Of a stretch of 64,000 bases of DNA, positions 8,672-17,935 are shown piece by piece. Every line of letters starts with the position of its first letter. Positions within the stretch are counted from its first letter, which is position 1. The notes beneath the pieces are model-generated. The model saw only the letters and a list, made by a program, of their open reading frames with translations. It had not been told where the DNA came from and made no database searches. The stretch is taken from assembly GCA_003542575.1 (NCBI GenBank), contig DPKJ01000009.1, positions 113,540 through 177,539 of the forward strand. Direction: 5' to 3'. Source of the stretch: Rikenellaceae bacterium. GTDB lineage: Bacteria > Bacteroidota > Bacteroidia > Bacteroidales > UBA932. The translations under genes and the position numbers were made by a program.

Positions 8672-10069
8672 ATGCAGGCAAACCAACAGACAATCAAGAA
8701 TATCTACACTTTCACGGGCAAAGGATTACACACAGGCAGCTATGTAACAATGCGCCTTGTACCGGCTCCTGAGAATCACGGTATAAAATTCCGCAGAACT
8801 GATATTGAGGGACAACCCACAATTGAAGCCTCTGCCGACAATGTAAAATTTACCGACAGGGGTACCGTACTGGAGGCCTCCGGTGCAAAAATATCTACTG
8901 TCGAACATGTGATGTCTGCCCTGTATGCCCTTGGTGCCGATAATGTACTTATAGAGATTGATGGAGAAGAAGTTCCGATTCTTGATGGGAGCACGGCTCC
9001 TTTTGCAGAGCCGGTTGCATCTGACGGGCTTGTTGAGCAGAGCGCTGCAAAGAGAGTATTTGTTGTAAAGGAGAAGATTCATTATAAAGACGAAATAACC
9101 GGTTCTGAAATAACAATTTTTCCCGATGATACATTCTCCGCCGATGTGATGATAGACTTCAACTCAAAGGTACTTGGAACCCAGTTTGCCCGTTTTACTA
9201 AAGATACAGATTATACTAAGGAGATTGCACCATGCAGGACATTTGTCTTTATGCACGATCTGGAGATGCTCTTTAAAAATAATCTTATTAAAGGAGGGGA
9301 TATTGACAATGCAATAGTTATTGCCGAGAAATCTCTTACAAAAGAGGAGATTGCTAATCTTAGTAAAATTTTCGACAGCGAACAGATTAAATCTGTAGAA
9401 CGAGGGTATGTCAATATTGACGAACCAAGATTTTCCAATGAATGTGCAAGACATAAACTTGCCGATTTGTTAGGTGATTTAGCCTTATCGGGAGTAAAAA
9501 TAGTTGGTAAGGTTTCTGCTGTGAAACCGGGACATAAAATAAATACTAAAATTGCTGCTATGATTAAATCAGCTGAAAAAGAGAATTCAAAATTGCCTGA
9601 TATTCCGCGCTATAATCCGGATGATGTGCCTGTAATTGATATTGCGGGTATTAAAAACCTACTTCCACACAGGCCTCCTTTCCTAATGGTTGACAGAATT
9701 ATTGAACTAGGACACGACAGAGTTGTTGGTATAAAGGCTATCGGAATTAACGAAGGGTTTTTTATAGGACACTTTCCTGATGAGCCAGTGATGCCCGGTG
9801 TTCTGATTATTGAAGCTATGGCTCAGGTTGGAGGTATTCTGGTGTTGTCAGACCTTGATGAACCTGAGAAATACTCAACTTATTTTGCAAAGATTGACAA
9901 TGCAAAATTTAAAAGAAAGGTTGTACCCGGAGACGTGCTCACAATTGTTCTAACATTAACTGCCCCTTTGAGAAGGTCCATTGTGGCAATGAGAGGTGAA
10001 GTTTATGTTGGAAATGCCCTGGCCTGCGAGGCAGATATGGTTGCCCAGGTAATTAAAAACAAGGAATAG
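8672..10069 (+). CDS. lpxC/fabZ: Bifunctional LpxC/FabZ: UDP-3-O-acyl-GlcNAc deacetylase and 3-hydroxyacyl-ACP dehydratase
   Basis: A fusion of two enzymes that compete for the fate of 3-hydroxyacyl chains, characteristic of Bacteroidetes. The N-terminal ~305 residues are the zinc deacetylase LpxC, the committed step of lipid A synthesis. They show FTGKGLHTG, zinc His in STVEHVMSAL, and HKLADLLGDLAL with the HxxxD ligands. The C-terminal ~150 residues are FabZ: LLPHRPPFLMVDRI, then GHFPDEPVMPGVLIIEAMAQ with the catalytic His and Glu. The ATG at 8672 (MQANQQTIKNIYTFTGKGLHTG, 465 residues) fits the family N-terminus. A GTG at 8657 would add five residues. It lies between lpxD and lpxA. Confidence 0.96.
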   Translation: MQANQQTIKNIYTFTGKGLHTGSYVTMRLVPAPENHGIKFRRTDIEGQPTIEASADNVKFTDRGTVLEASGAKISTVEHVMSALYALGADNVLIEIDGEEVPILDGSTAPFAEPVASDGLVEQSAAKRVFVVKEKIHYKDEITGSEITIFPDDTFSADVMIDFNSKVLGTQFARFTKDTDYTKEIAPCRTFVFMHDLEMLFKNNLIKGGDIDNAIVIAEKSLTKEEIANLSKIFDSEQIKSVERGYVNIDEPRFSNECARHKLADLLGDLALSGVKIVGKVSAVKPGHKINTKIAAMIKSAEKENSKLPDIPRYNPDDVPVIDIAGIKNLLPHRPPFLMVDRIIELGHDRVVGIKAIGINEGFFIGHFPDEPVMPGVLIIEAMAQVGGILVLSDLDEPEKYSTYFAKIDNAKFKRKVVPGDVLTIVLTLTAPLRRSIVAMRGEVYVGNALACEADMVAQVIKNKE

Positions 10070-10075
10070 TTATTT

Positions 10076-10867
10076 ATGAATTTATCTTATATACACCCCG
10101 ATGCAAAAATAGGGACCAACGTAAAAATTGACCCTTTCTCCTATATTGCAGGGAATGTCGAAATTGGTGAAGGGAGCTGGATAGGTCCCCATGCAACAAT
10201 TATGGACAATGTGAAAATCGGGAAAAATTGCAGGATATATCCGGGAGCAATTATCGGAGGTGAACCACAGGATTATAAGTTTGGTGGAGAGTTAACTTTT
10301 GTAGAGATAGGTGACAACACAATAATTCGTGAGTATGTTACCATCAACAGAGGAACACTAACCAGCGGCAGAGGAACAACCAGGGTAGGGAATAACTGTA
10401 TGATTATGTCCTACGCCCATATTGCTCACGACTGTCATATTGCCGACAATGTTGTACTGGTAAGTTATGTTGGAATTGCAGGTGTCTCTGATATTGACGA
10501 ATATGTTATAATCGGCGGACACTCCGCAGCACATCAGTTTACAAGAATCGGAGCACATTCTATGCTTTCCGGAGGCTCTATGATAGGAAAAGATGTTCCC
10601 CCATTTATTATCGCAGGAAAAAGGCCATTGGCGTTTGGCGGAGTAAATGTGATAGGCCTTAAAAGAAGAGGTTTTTCAAACGAGAAAATTGATGAAATCA
10701 GAGATATTTACAAGGTGATTTATAATAACGGCCTTAATACAACTGATGCATGTGATAAAGTTGAGGCAATGTTTGATGAAACACCGGAAAAAAGGATGAT
10801 TGTCGATTTTATTCGTACCACTAAGAGGGGCATTATCAGAGGGAGCGTTGATACCATTGACGAATAA
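10076..10867 (+). CDS. lpxA: UDP-N-acetylglucosamine acyltransferase LpxA
   Basis: First enzyme of lipid A synthesis; adds a 3-hydroxyacyl chain to UDP-GlcNAc. The 263 residues are the usual length. The N-terminal left-handed beta-helix begins with SYIHPDAKIGTNVKIDPFSYI. The catalytic His is in MSYAHIAHDCHIADN. GGHSAAHQFTRIG and VPPFIIAGKRPLAFGGVNVIGLKRRGF lead into the C-terminal helical domain (about 195-263). It follows lpxC/fabZ by 6 bases, so chain supply, committed step and first step sit in one operon. Confidence 0.96.
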   Translation: MNLSYIHPDAKIGTNVKIDPFSYIAGNVEIGEGSWIGPHATIMDNVKIGKNCRIYPGAIIGGEPQDYKFGGELTFVEIGDNTIIREYVTINRGTLTSGRGTTRVGNNCMIMSYAHIAHDCHIADNVVLVSYVGIAGVSDIDEYVIIGGHSAAHQFTRIGAHSMLSGGSMIGKDVPPFIIAGKRPLAFGGVNVIGLKRRGFSNEKIDEIRDIYKVIYNNGLNTTDACDKVEAMFDETPEKRMIVDFIRTTKRGIIRGSVDTIDE

Positions 10868-10874
10868 GATTCAT

Positions 10875-11480
10875 ATGGCACTGCTGACAACAGCTTATCT
10901 GCCGCCCGTAGATTATTTCAGGGTAATAGCAAGGGCAGATAAGTGGGAAATAGAGCAGTGGGAAAAATATCAGAAACAATCTTACAGGAGCCGTTGTCAC
11001 ATTTTAAGTGCCAACGGCCCTTTATCTTTATCCATCCCGGTAGATCGCTCGGGAGGGCATTCAGTACCTATTAAAAGTATTAAGGTTGATCATTCGGTTA
11101 ACTGGCAAAAAACACATTGGGGGGCAATTGTTTCTGCTTATCAGTCATCTCCCTTCTTTGAGTACTATAAAGAGGATTTCAGACCCTTTTATGAAAACAG
11201 AGCTGAGACCCTTTTCGAATTCAATACCTCTCTAACCAAACTTTTACTAGACTTATTGGGTTTACCTTCGGAAATCTCTTTTACCGACTCATTTAAGGGA
11301 GATAATCCGACAGATGACTTTCGCTTTTCAATTCATCCAAAAAAAATATCTCCCTTTGAAGAGGAGAATAAAAAAGGGCGATACCATCAGGTATTCGCCC
11401 ATAAATTTGGTTTTAAAGATAATCTCTCTGTTATTGACCTTCTCTTTAACGAGGGGCCGGAATCACTAAGATACCTTTAG
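10875..11480 (+). CDS. WbqC-like family protein
   Basis: A 201-residue cytoplasmic protein starting MALLTTAYLPPVDYFRVIARADKW, with EKYQKQSYRSRCHI and LSIPVDRSGG. This is the pattern of the WbqC-like family, found next to polysaccharide and lipid A genes in many bacteria and without a firmly established reaction. The ATG at 10875, 8 bases after lpxA, gives the conserved N-terminus. The longer frame from 10800 begins at TTG inside lpxA and is unlikely. It ends 5 bases from the convergent outer membrane protein gene. Confidence 0.8.
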   Translation: MALLTTAYLPPVDYFRVIARADKWEIEQWEKYQKQSYRSRCHILSANGPLSLSIPVDRSGGHSVPIKSIKVDHSVNWQKTHWGAIVSAYQSSPFFEYYKEDFRPFYENRAETLFEFNTSLTKLLLDLLGLPSEISFTDSFKGDNPTDDFRFSIHPKKISPFEEENKKGRYHQVFAHKFGFKDNLSVIDLLFNEGPESLRYL

Positions 11481-11484
11481 TTGA

Positions 11485-13017
11485 CTAAAATCTGAATCCC
11501 AGTGTCATAAGTACCTTCCATCCCGAAGACTCAAGTGTTGCAACAGGTGCAGCATGATTAGTGTAATCTTCGTAAAGAGAGTAACTTTCATTAGTATTAA
11601 GCCTTTTCTGGAATGCCACATCAATGAATGTGCCTTTGCCCGATCTGTATCCCAAACCTGCTGATACATATTGAACATCTGAACCGAAACTCTTTTCAGG
11701 ATTGCCATACTTTGTATAACCACCCCTGATTGCAAACGCTTCACTTGCCCTAATTTCTGCACCGGCTCTCAGAATACTGGTTGACTGAAAGTTATCCTTT
11801 ATATATTTGTTGTCTTCCCTGAATTCAAATGGATCTCCCGATTCTGTCATCATTTTTATAGTTGAATAATCAACACCTTCATAATCGACGCTCAGAATAC
11901 CTACACTCCCAATGATGTATGAGGCACCAAGGTTATATCTCATTGGAGAGTTTATTCTGTAACTGTACTCACCATATGGTGATAATACCTGACTTTTGTA
12001 GCCGTCAGAATATTTGGCATTTATCTTTTCATCCCACTCATCTGTCATAAAACTCCAGGTTGGAGTAGCTATACTCGCCCCAATTCTGAGTCCGTCGAAC
12101 GGTAATGCAATAAAACCAACCTTAAGGTTAATACCTGCTCCATTTGTGTTAAGACGATAGGCATATGAAAAACTCTCAAACCTTGAGTCAAAATCACCAT
12201 TATTGACTGCACTTTCGGAGTATCTCTGATAGTCGTAGAAGCTCAATGTTTGAACTCCAACATTTGCTCCTATGAAAAATCTGTCTGATATGTTGGCTGA
12301 GGCATTGAATGCAATTTCTGACATATTTCCGCTTCTTTCGCGGAAGAACTCCTGATTAACCGGACCACCCATTACTATCTGAAGTCCTCTGATATTTTCT
12401 GTTGCACCAATATAATCTTCATCAGAATCGGGAAGAGGATCCAGCAAGTTGGAATTCCATGCAAGAATGGCTTTCCACGGAGCACTCCTGAAATCATAAA
12501 ACGGATTCCAATTGTCTGTTATGTCAAGACTGGCGTTGTGTATCCCCCCAAGACTCTCGGCAAGGCTGCCCAGCCAGCTTGACTGTGCATTGACCCCGGA
12601 TGTTACCGATCTTGATGAAAAGTTATTTAATTTATTTACAGCTACACCAAAACTTATGCTTTTTAAGCCATAGGGTCTGTCAGAAACAGGAATATGACCT
12701 ACAAAACCAAGATTCGAGATGCCAAATTTTGTCCATCCTTCATTTTCACGGTTGCCAATATAGAGAGTACTGCTTTTATCGTGAGTTATTGCAGGTGTTA
12801 CGGCAAATTCAGAATATCTGTAAATACCTGATGCTGCAGGGTTAATACTAATTGCGTATGTGTCTCCTCCAAGGGATGTAAATGCATTACCCATTGCCAT
12901 AGACCTTGCAGTACCTTCGTATCTGATCTGTGAGTAGGTTAATGCATCCAGTGCTCCCTGTGCAACAATAACATTTGAGATTATTGTTGCAACTATGATA
13001 AATAGTGTCCTTTTCAT
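11485..13017 (-). CDS. Outer membrane beta-barrel protein (OmpP1/FadL/TodX-like)
   Basis: A 510-residue secreted protein with a signal peptide (MKRTLFIIVATIISNVIVAQG). It then shows the signature of Bacteroidetes FadL-like barrels: ARSMAMGNAFTSLGGDTYAISINPAASGIYRYSEFAVTP. Many alternating amphipathic strands follow, and the protein ends in a C-terminal aromatic residue (MTLGFRF), as expected for BAM-inserted barrels. The family transports hydrophobic compounds across the outer membrane; the substrate here is unknown. It follows the low-complexity lipoprotein gene by 9 bases and is probably cotranscribed with it. Confidence 0.8.
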   Translation of the reverse strand: MKRTLFIIVATIISNVIVAQGALDALTYSQIRYEGTARSMAMGNAFTSLGGDTYAISINPAASGIYRYSEFAVTPAITHDKSSTLYIGNRENEGWTKFGISNLGFVGHIPVSDRPYGLKSISFGVAVNKLNNFSSRSVTSGVNAQSSWLGSLAESLGGIHNASLDITDNWNPFYDFRSAPWKAILAWNSNLLDPLPDSDEDYIGATENIRGLQIVMGGPVNQEFFRERSGNMSEIAFNASANISDRFFIGANVGVQTLSFYDYQRYSESAVNNGDFDSRFESFSYAYRLNTNGAGINLKVGFIALPFDGLRIGASIATPTWSFMTDEWDEKINAKYSDGYKSQVLSPYGEYSYRINSPMRYNLGASYIIGSVGILSVDYEGVDYSTIKMMTESGDPFEFREDNKYIKDNFQSTSILRAGAEIRASEAFAIRGGYTKYGNPEKSFGSDVQYVSAGLGYRSGKGTFIDVAFQKRLNTNESYSLYEDYTNHAAPVATLESSGWKVLMTLGFRF

Positions 13018-13026
13018 ATTTTAAAA

Positions 13027-14565
13027 TTACCTTCTGTAAGTAGATCCGCCTCCGCTTGAAGTACTACTTGATGAACCGGAACTGCTACTTGAGCTTGTGT
13101 TTGATGACGAGCTTGTTGATGTAGACCCGGTTGATACAGTACTTCTGTTGGTAGTAGTAGATGTATTGTAGTTACCGAAAGGATTTCTTGAAGTTTGGTT
13201 ACCGGAACTTCTTGAAGTTTGGTTACCGGAAGTGGTTCTTGAGGTCTGGGTCTGTATGGCTGCCGGACGATAATTCCTGCTTTGAGAAGCCTGGGAGTTA
13301 TCCCTTCCGGTATTGGTTGTGCCTGACGTTTGTCTGGTTGAAACAGAAGGTTGTCTGACTGTACCGGTTGTCTGACCCCTGTTTGACTGGGTTTGTCTTA
13401 CACTCTGGTTATTACCTGCGTTATTTGAATTTCTGTTTTGCTCAGAGTTGCTTCTGTATGCCTCAGTGTTTGTTCTCCTTACTGTACCTTCGTAGCCGCT
13501 TCTGTTAACCTCACCAGTTGTCCTGCGAACAGCACCGGTAGATTGATTGCGGTTAACTTCGGTTGCACCTCTGTTTACTTCACCTTCAGATCTTCTAACT
13601 GTTCCTGTTGAAGCAGTTCTGTTAACTTCTGTATTGCCTCTGCGCTGGAACTCTTCTGATGTGCGTGTGTTACCTGTGTTGGTTCCGAGACCTTCCTGTC
13701 TGTTTTCTCTCCTGTAAATGCTTTCAGAGCCTGTATAAACATTTTCACCTCTTACCTGCTGAACCCTTGCAGTACTTCTTCTCATATCTGCCGAATTGAG
13801 GTTGCTTTCACCTGAAACAGATCTGATAGTTCCTCTTTGAGGGTCTCTTCTGTCGCTGTAGTATTCTCTCGAACCTCTTCCTGATCTGTTATAATCAATA
13901 TATTGTTGCTCCCACCAGTTAAAACGCATGTTTGAATACCACCAGTAGTTTGAGCCACCATAATAATATGAATCATAAAAAGGCCATGGTTGGTAAAAAT
14001 ATGAATACCACATAGAACTCATTCCAATAAATGGATCTATTGAGAAGTAGTGGTGCGGAAGGTAACCGTAATACCATGGATTATAGTATCTGTAACCGAA
14101 AGGTGTGTATCTGTTGTATCCAAACATTCTTCCGTAAGCCCTCCAGCTGTATGGGCTCCAGTAATAATCCCATGGACTATACATATTATCCCACATAGAG
14201 TTCATGTTTATTGTAATCCTGAAATCAGGGGCATCGAATTTTTTGAGTCTCTCTTCGAAAGATTCACCCGGATTTAGAATTATGTAGCTTTTCTCCTCAT
14301 CAAGGTTTACCTCAACGTTGCCGTACTCGTCTGCATAGAGGGGTTCGACAACTCTTCCGTTGATGATTGCCTGCTCAGATGTATGTGTCTTCTCTTTCAG
14401 TTGAGCAAGTTCCTGATCTTGACGGGTATCTACAACTACGTATTTGTTTGAACCAGGTTTCTGGTAAACTGCATCATCGAAGGTCACGGATGCATATTTT
14501 GTTGCAGTACCACAAGAGCTGAGAAATAATCCTAACATTATAGGAATGATAATTGCCTTTTTCAT
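13027..14565 (-). CDS. Low-complexity lipoprotein with aromatic and Arg/Thr/Asn repeat regions
   Basis: Function not recognised. The start is the ATG at 14565, preceded by a strong AGGAGG. The longer frame from 14634 lacks this and would bury the signal peptide. A lipoprotein signal (LGLFLSSCGT, Cys at about 19) is followed by a ~100-residue mixed region. An extremely aromatic stretch comes next (many Tyr/Trp/Phe, about 140-230), then an Arg-rich segment. A repeat region (about 290-400) is built on units like TGTVRRSEGEVNR and TEVNRNQSTGAVRR. The tail is Ser/Thr/Gly/Asn-rich and ends STYRR. It is likely at the outer membrane or cell surface. It is probably cotranscribed with the FadL-like barrel. 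Confidence 0.7.
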   Translation of the reverse strand: MKKAIIIPIMLGLFLSSCGTATKYASVTFDDAVYQKPGSNKYVVVDTRQDQELAQLKEKTHTSEQAIINGRVVEPLYADEYGNVEVNLDEEKSYIILNPGESFEERLKKFDAPDFRITINMNSMWDNMYSPWDYYWSPYSWRAYGRMFGYNRYTPFGYRYYNPWYYGYLPHHYFSIDPFIGMSSMWYSYFYQPWPFYDSYYYGGSNYWWYSNMRFNWWEQQYIDYNRSGRGSREYYSDRRDPQRGTIRSVSGESNLNSADMRRSTARVQQVRGENVYTGSESIYRRENRQEGLGTNTGNTRTSEEFQRRGNTEVNRTASTGTVRRSEGEVNRGATEVNRNQSTGAVRRTTGEVNRSGYEGTVRRTNTEAYRSNSEQNRNSNNAGNNQSVRQTQSNRGQTTGTVRQPSVSTRQTSGTTNTGRDNSQASQSRNYRPAAIQTQTSRTTSGNQTSRSSGNQTSRNPFGNYNTSTTTNRSTVSTGSTSTSSSSNTSSSSSSGSSSSTSSGGGSTYRR

Positions 14566-14614
14566 CGTGTGCCTCCTCTGTTTTAAATTATTTTGTACTT
14601 TTGTGCCTTTATTA

Positions 14615-14622
14615 CAAATGTA
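14615..14622 (-). promoter_or_regulatory. Possible promoter of the low-complexity lipoprotein operon
   Basis: TACATTTG on the minus strand matches TAnnTTTG, about 50 bases before the ATG at 14565. A -33 TTTG at standard spacing was not found. On the + strand TACTTTTG (14596-14603) also matches and could serve proS, so the region may be a compact divergent promoter. Confidence 0.4.
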
Positions 14623-14693
14623 GTCAAAAATCATACCAATTTGGAATGTATTTTCAACTATTTATCAGATTATTGTAAATTAAATATAAGAAA

Positions 14694-16169
14694 ATGGCAA
14701 AAGAGATTGTCAACAGAGAGGAAAATTACTCACTTTGGTACAATAACCTTGTTACTAAGGCAGATTTGGCGGAAAACTCCGCAGTGAGAGGATGCATGGT
14801 TATTAAACCTTATGGCTATGCCATATGGGAGAAGATGCAGGCACAACTGGATAAGATGTTTAAGGAGACAGGTCACGTGAATGCATATTTCCCGCTGTTT
14901 ATTCCAAAATCATTTTTGAGCAAGGAGGCAGAGCATGTCGAGGGGTTTGCCAAAGAGTGTGCGGTTGTTACACACCACAGACTTATGGCCAATCCTGACG
15001 GACCCGGGGTTGTGGTTGACCCTGATGCCAAACTTGAAGAGGAGCTTGTTGTAAGACCCACTTCAGAGACAATTATATGGAATACATACCGTAACTGGAT
15101 AAAAAGTTACAGAGATCTTCCTATTCTGATAAACCAGTGGGCCAATGTAGTTCGCTGGGAGATGCGTACCCGACTCTTTCTCAGAACAACAGAATTTCTA
15201 TGGCAGGAAGGCCATACTGCCCACTCAACAAAGCAGGAGGCAATAGAGGAGACAGAAAAAATGGTAAACGTCTATGCAACATTTGCCAGAGAGTTTATGG
15301 CTATGCCGGTTATAGTGGGAAGAAAAACAGAGAGTGAAAGGTTTGCTGGAGCACTTGATACGTTGTGCATTGAGGCATTGATGCAGGATGGCAAGGCTTT
15401 GCAGGCAGGCACATCCCATTTTCTTGGACAGAATTTTGCCAAAGCTTTTGATGTGCAGTTTGCGAATAAAGAGGGTACTCTTGATTATGTCTGGGCATCT
15501 TCATGGGGTGTTTCAACAAGACTGATGGGTGCATTGGTTATGGCACACAGTGATAATAACGGTCTGGTTTTACCTCCAAAACTTGCTCCAATTCACGTTG
15601 TTATGGTTCCTATCTTTAAAACCGATGAGGAGCATTCAAGGGTAATCGAAAAGATGGAGTTACTTAAATCCAGACTGGAAAAACTTAATATTACCGTTAA
15701 GATTGATGACAGAGACAACCTCAGGTCGGGATTCAAATTTGCAGAATGGGAGCTGAAGGGTGTGCCTGTGCGGGTAGCCATGGGGCCTCGTGACCTTGAA
15801 AACGGCACATTGGAAATTGCACGAAGAGATAATCTGACTAAAGAGTCCAGAGAGTTTGAAGGTACCGAGAATCATATTTGTTCGCTTCTTGACCAAATTC
15901 AGGATAATATCTATACAAAGGCTCTCAAATTCAGAGAAGAGAATACTATTAATATAGATGACTACGAGACATTTAAGCAGAAGATTGAAGAGGGTGGATT
16001 TCTTATGTGTCATTGGGACGGAACAGCCGAAACAGAGGCAAAAATCAAAGAGGAGACAAAAGCTACAATACGCTGCATTCCTTTAGAGGGACCTTCACCA
16101 GAGGATGGTAAATGTATCTACAGCGGAAAACCATCTGTAGGAAGAGTAATTTTTGCACGTGCATACTAG
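14694..16169 (+). CDS. proS: Prolyl-tRNA synthetase, type 3 (archaeal/eukaryotic-like)
   Basis: Charges tRNA-Pro. The 491 residues match the short ProS type 3 form without the bacterial editing insertion. The class II core shows [18 protein letters not shown] (about 120-137), motif 2 [15 protein letters not shown] (about 160-175), [17 protein letters not shown] and motif 3-like [14 protein letters not shown] (about 265-280). The anticodon-binding domain and the extra C-terminal zinc-domain-like extension ending GRVIFARAY follow. This form is standard in Bacteroidetes. It is transcribed divergently from the lipoprotein gene. Confidence 0.95.
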   Translation: MAKEIVNREENYSLWYNNLVTKADLAENSAVRGCMVIKPYGYAIWEKMQAQLDKMFKETGHVNAYFPLFIPKSFLSKEAEHVEGFAKECAVVTHHRLMANPDGPGVVVDPDAKLEEELVVRPTSETIIWNTYRNWIKSYRDLPILINQWANVVRWEMRTRLFLRTTEFLWQEGHTAHSTKQEAIEETEKMVNVYATFAREFMAMPVIVGRKTESERFAGALDTLCIEALMQDGKALQAGTSHFLGQNFAKAFDVQFANKEGTLDYVWASSWGVSTRLMGALVMAHSDNNGLVLPPKLAPIHVVMVPIFKTDEEHSRVIEKMELLKSRLEKLNITVKIDDRDNLRSGFKFAEWELKGVPVRVAMGPRDLENGTLEIARRDNLTKESREFEGTENHICSLLDQIQDNIYTKALKFREENTINIDDYETFKQKIEEGGFLMCHWDGTAETEAKIKEETKATIRCIPLEGPSPEDGKCIYSGKPSVGRVIFARAY

Positions 16170-16220
16170 TAATAAAGAATTATATTTTTAATTTTACCAA
16201 TCAGTATAATTACATTTAAG

Positions 16221-16922
16221 ATGGCAGCAGACTTACCGTCCGGACAGCAGAAGATACTGTCGGGATTAAACAACAAATCACAAATTAAACTTGGCGTCTT
16301 TAATCAGACAGCCGAAGTTTTTGCACAGTTGAAGGAGATTCTCAGTGAAATGAGTAATGACCTGAACGACCTGTTGGATAACAATGACAGAAGGGTTCGC
16401 CTGGAATACAGAGACAGAGGCAAATTTGAAGCAGAGCTTAAGTTTGCAGATGATGTTCTCATTTTCAGCATGCACTCCGATATCTTCCTGTTCGACCGCA
16501 ACCACTCTGTATGGAAAAGCGATTATGTTAAAAAAGAGCCTCTGAACGGATTTTGCGGAATTATTAGTGTATACAATTTTCTGGCAGATTCACTCAAAGA
16601 TAACAGGTCTGAAGACCTGGGCTATCTGGTGGCAAGAATCTTCGTTAACAGAGACAAACAATTTCTGGTTGAGGGCAAACGGCAATCTGACAATGTCGTG
16701 AGCTCATTTGGCAGCAAGGTTCTGGGAAGAGATGAGCTGGTATCTGTTGTTGAAACAGCCGTTCTCTATACATTGTCTTTTGACTTGCTGGTGCCACCAT
16801 TTGATCTTGTAAAGGTTGCAAGCGTAGAGCAGATAAACGATAAAATTGAAAGTTCTAAATTACAGACCGGTAAAAGGGTAGGTTACAAGTACAACACAGA
16901 TGATGTGCTTGACGAGGGTTAA
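16221..16922 (+). CDS. Conserved hypothetical protein
   Basis: A 233-residue soluble protein without signal peptide or membrane helix. It resembles a hypothetical protein often seen in Bacteroidetes genomes but I know no function. It has a helical N-terminus (FAQLKEILSEMSNDLNDLLDN). A strand-rich core follows, with FSMHSDIFLFDRNHSVWKS and an acidic/basic alternation. It lies between proS and the DUF3078 gene, same strand, with gaps of 51 and 35 bases. Confidence 0.65.
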   Translation: MAADLPSGQQKILSGLNNKSQIKLGVFNQTAEVFAQLKEILSEMSNDLNDLLDNNDRRVRLEYRDRGKFEAELKFADDVLIFSMHSDIFLFDRNHSVWKSDYVKKEPLNGFCGIISVYNFLADSLKDNRSEDLGYLVARIFVNRDKQFLVEGKRQSDNVVSSFGSKVLGRDELVSVVETAVLYTLSFDLLVPPFDLVKVASVEQINDKIESSKLQTGKRVGYKYNTDDVLDEG

Positions 16923-16957
16923 TTATTCAATAACTTTTAAACAAATATTTTAATAGA

Positions 16958-17935
16958 ATGCTTAAGAGGTCTTTATTTGTTGTCATTTTTCTTACATCTT
17001 GCTTTTTTACAGCGTTTTCACAAGAGGCTCAACCCAAAAAAGAGCTTAGTGTCGCTCATGAGCTAAGTGTTATAATAGCTTCGAAATATAAAATACCCGA
17101 ACTTACGCCTCCACCTCCGCCTCCAAGCAGATGGACTAAGGGAACCCTTTTGCAGCTTGGTTTTTCGCAGCTGTCTCTTACAAATTGGGCATCGGGAGGG
17201 CTTGACAATATTGCTCTTAATGCTTATGTAAATGTTTACCGAAATTATACTTTCGAGCAAATGTTTTGGGAAAACCGTGTTCAGATTGGCTATGGTTTTA
17301 TCCAGTCTTTTGGCGACAGATATAAAAAGAGCGACGATAAGTTTATTCTTGACAGCAAGGTGGGTTACAAGGCGTTTGAAAAAATATTTGCCTCAGCTAG
17401 TTTTAATCTGAGAACACAAATGTCAAATGGTTACACATATCCGGCGAATGCTGACCCAAGGCTGGTTTCCGGGTTACTGGCACCGGCATACTTCTCACTT
17501 GGTGTTGGTATGGACTACAAACCTACAAAACCCCTATCCATAAACTTCTCTCCGCTTACCGGAAATTTAGTTGTGGTAAGAATTCCGGAACTTAGAACAC
17601 GCTACGGAAATAAAATAGATCAGGGCGCAAAACTGGAGTTGGGAGCACAGTTGAAAATTGAATACAAGAACAAGGTTCTGCAAAATACAAACATTAATTC
17701 TACTCTTAACTTCTTTTCGGATTACCTGGGTACTCCAAAAAATATTAAGGTGTATTGGGATCTATTTGTAGATTCCAAAATAAATAAGTACTTTTCTGTC
17801 AACCTAAGGACCAACCTCGTCTATGATGACGATATTTTGATTGCAAACAAAGAGGGAGAGCTGGCACCAAGGTTACAGCTTAAAGAGATATTTTCCGTTG
17901 GATTCTCTTACACATTCGGCAATTTTAAAAAATAA
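16958..17935 (+). CDS. DUF3078 outer membrane protein
   Basis: A 325-residue secreted protein: signal peptide MLKRSLFVVIFLTSCFFTAFSQ, a Pro-rich linker (PELTPPPPPPSRWTKG) and then the DUF3078 core. The core begins LLQLGFSQLSLTNWASGG and contains WENRVQIGYGF and the Tyr/Phe-rich strands of a predicted outer membrane barrel, ending SVGFSYTFGNFKK. The family is confined to Bacteroidetes and has no assigned function. Its stop codon shares one base with the tilS start (TAATG), so the two are translationally coupled. Confidence 0.82.
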   Translation: MLKRSLFVVIFLTSCFFTAFSQEAQPKKELSVAHELSVIIASKYKIPELTPPPPPPSRWTKGTLLQLGFSQLSLTNWASGGLDNIALNAYVNVYRNYTFEQMFWENRVQIGYGFIQSFGDRYKKSDDKFILDSKVGYKAFEKIFASASFNLRTQMSNGYTYPANADPRLVSGLLAPAYFSLGVGMDYKPTKPLSINFSPLTGNLVVVRIPELRTRYGNKIDQGAKLELGAQLKIEYKNKVLQNTNINSTLNFFSDYLGTPKNIKVYWDLFVDSKINKYFSVNLRTNLVYDDDILIANKEGELAPRLQLKEIFSVGFSYTFGNFKK

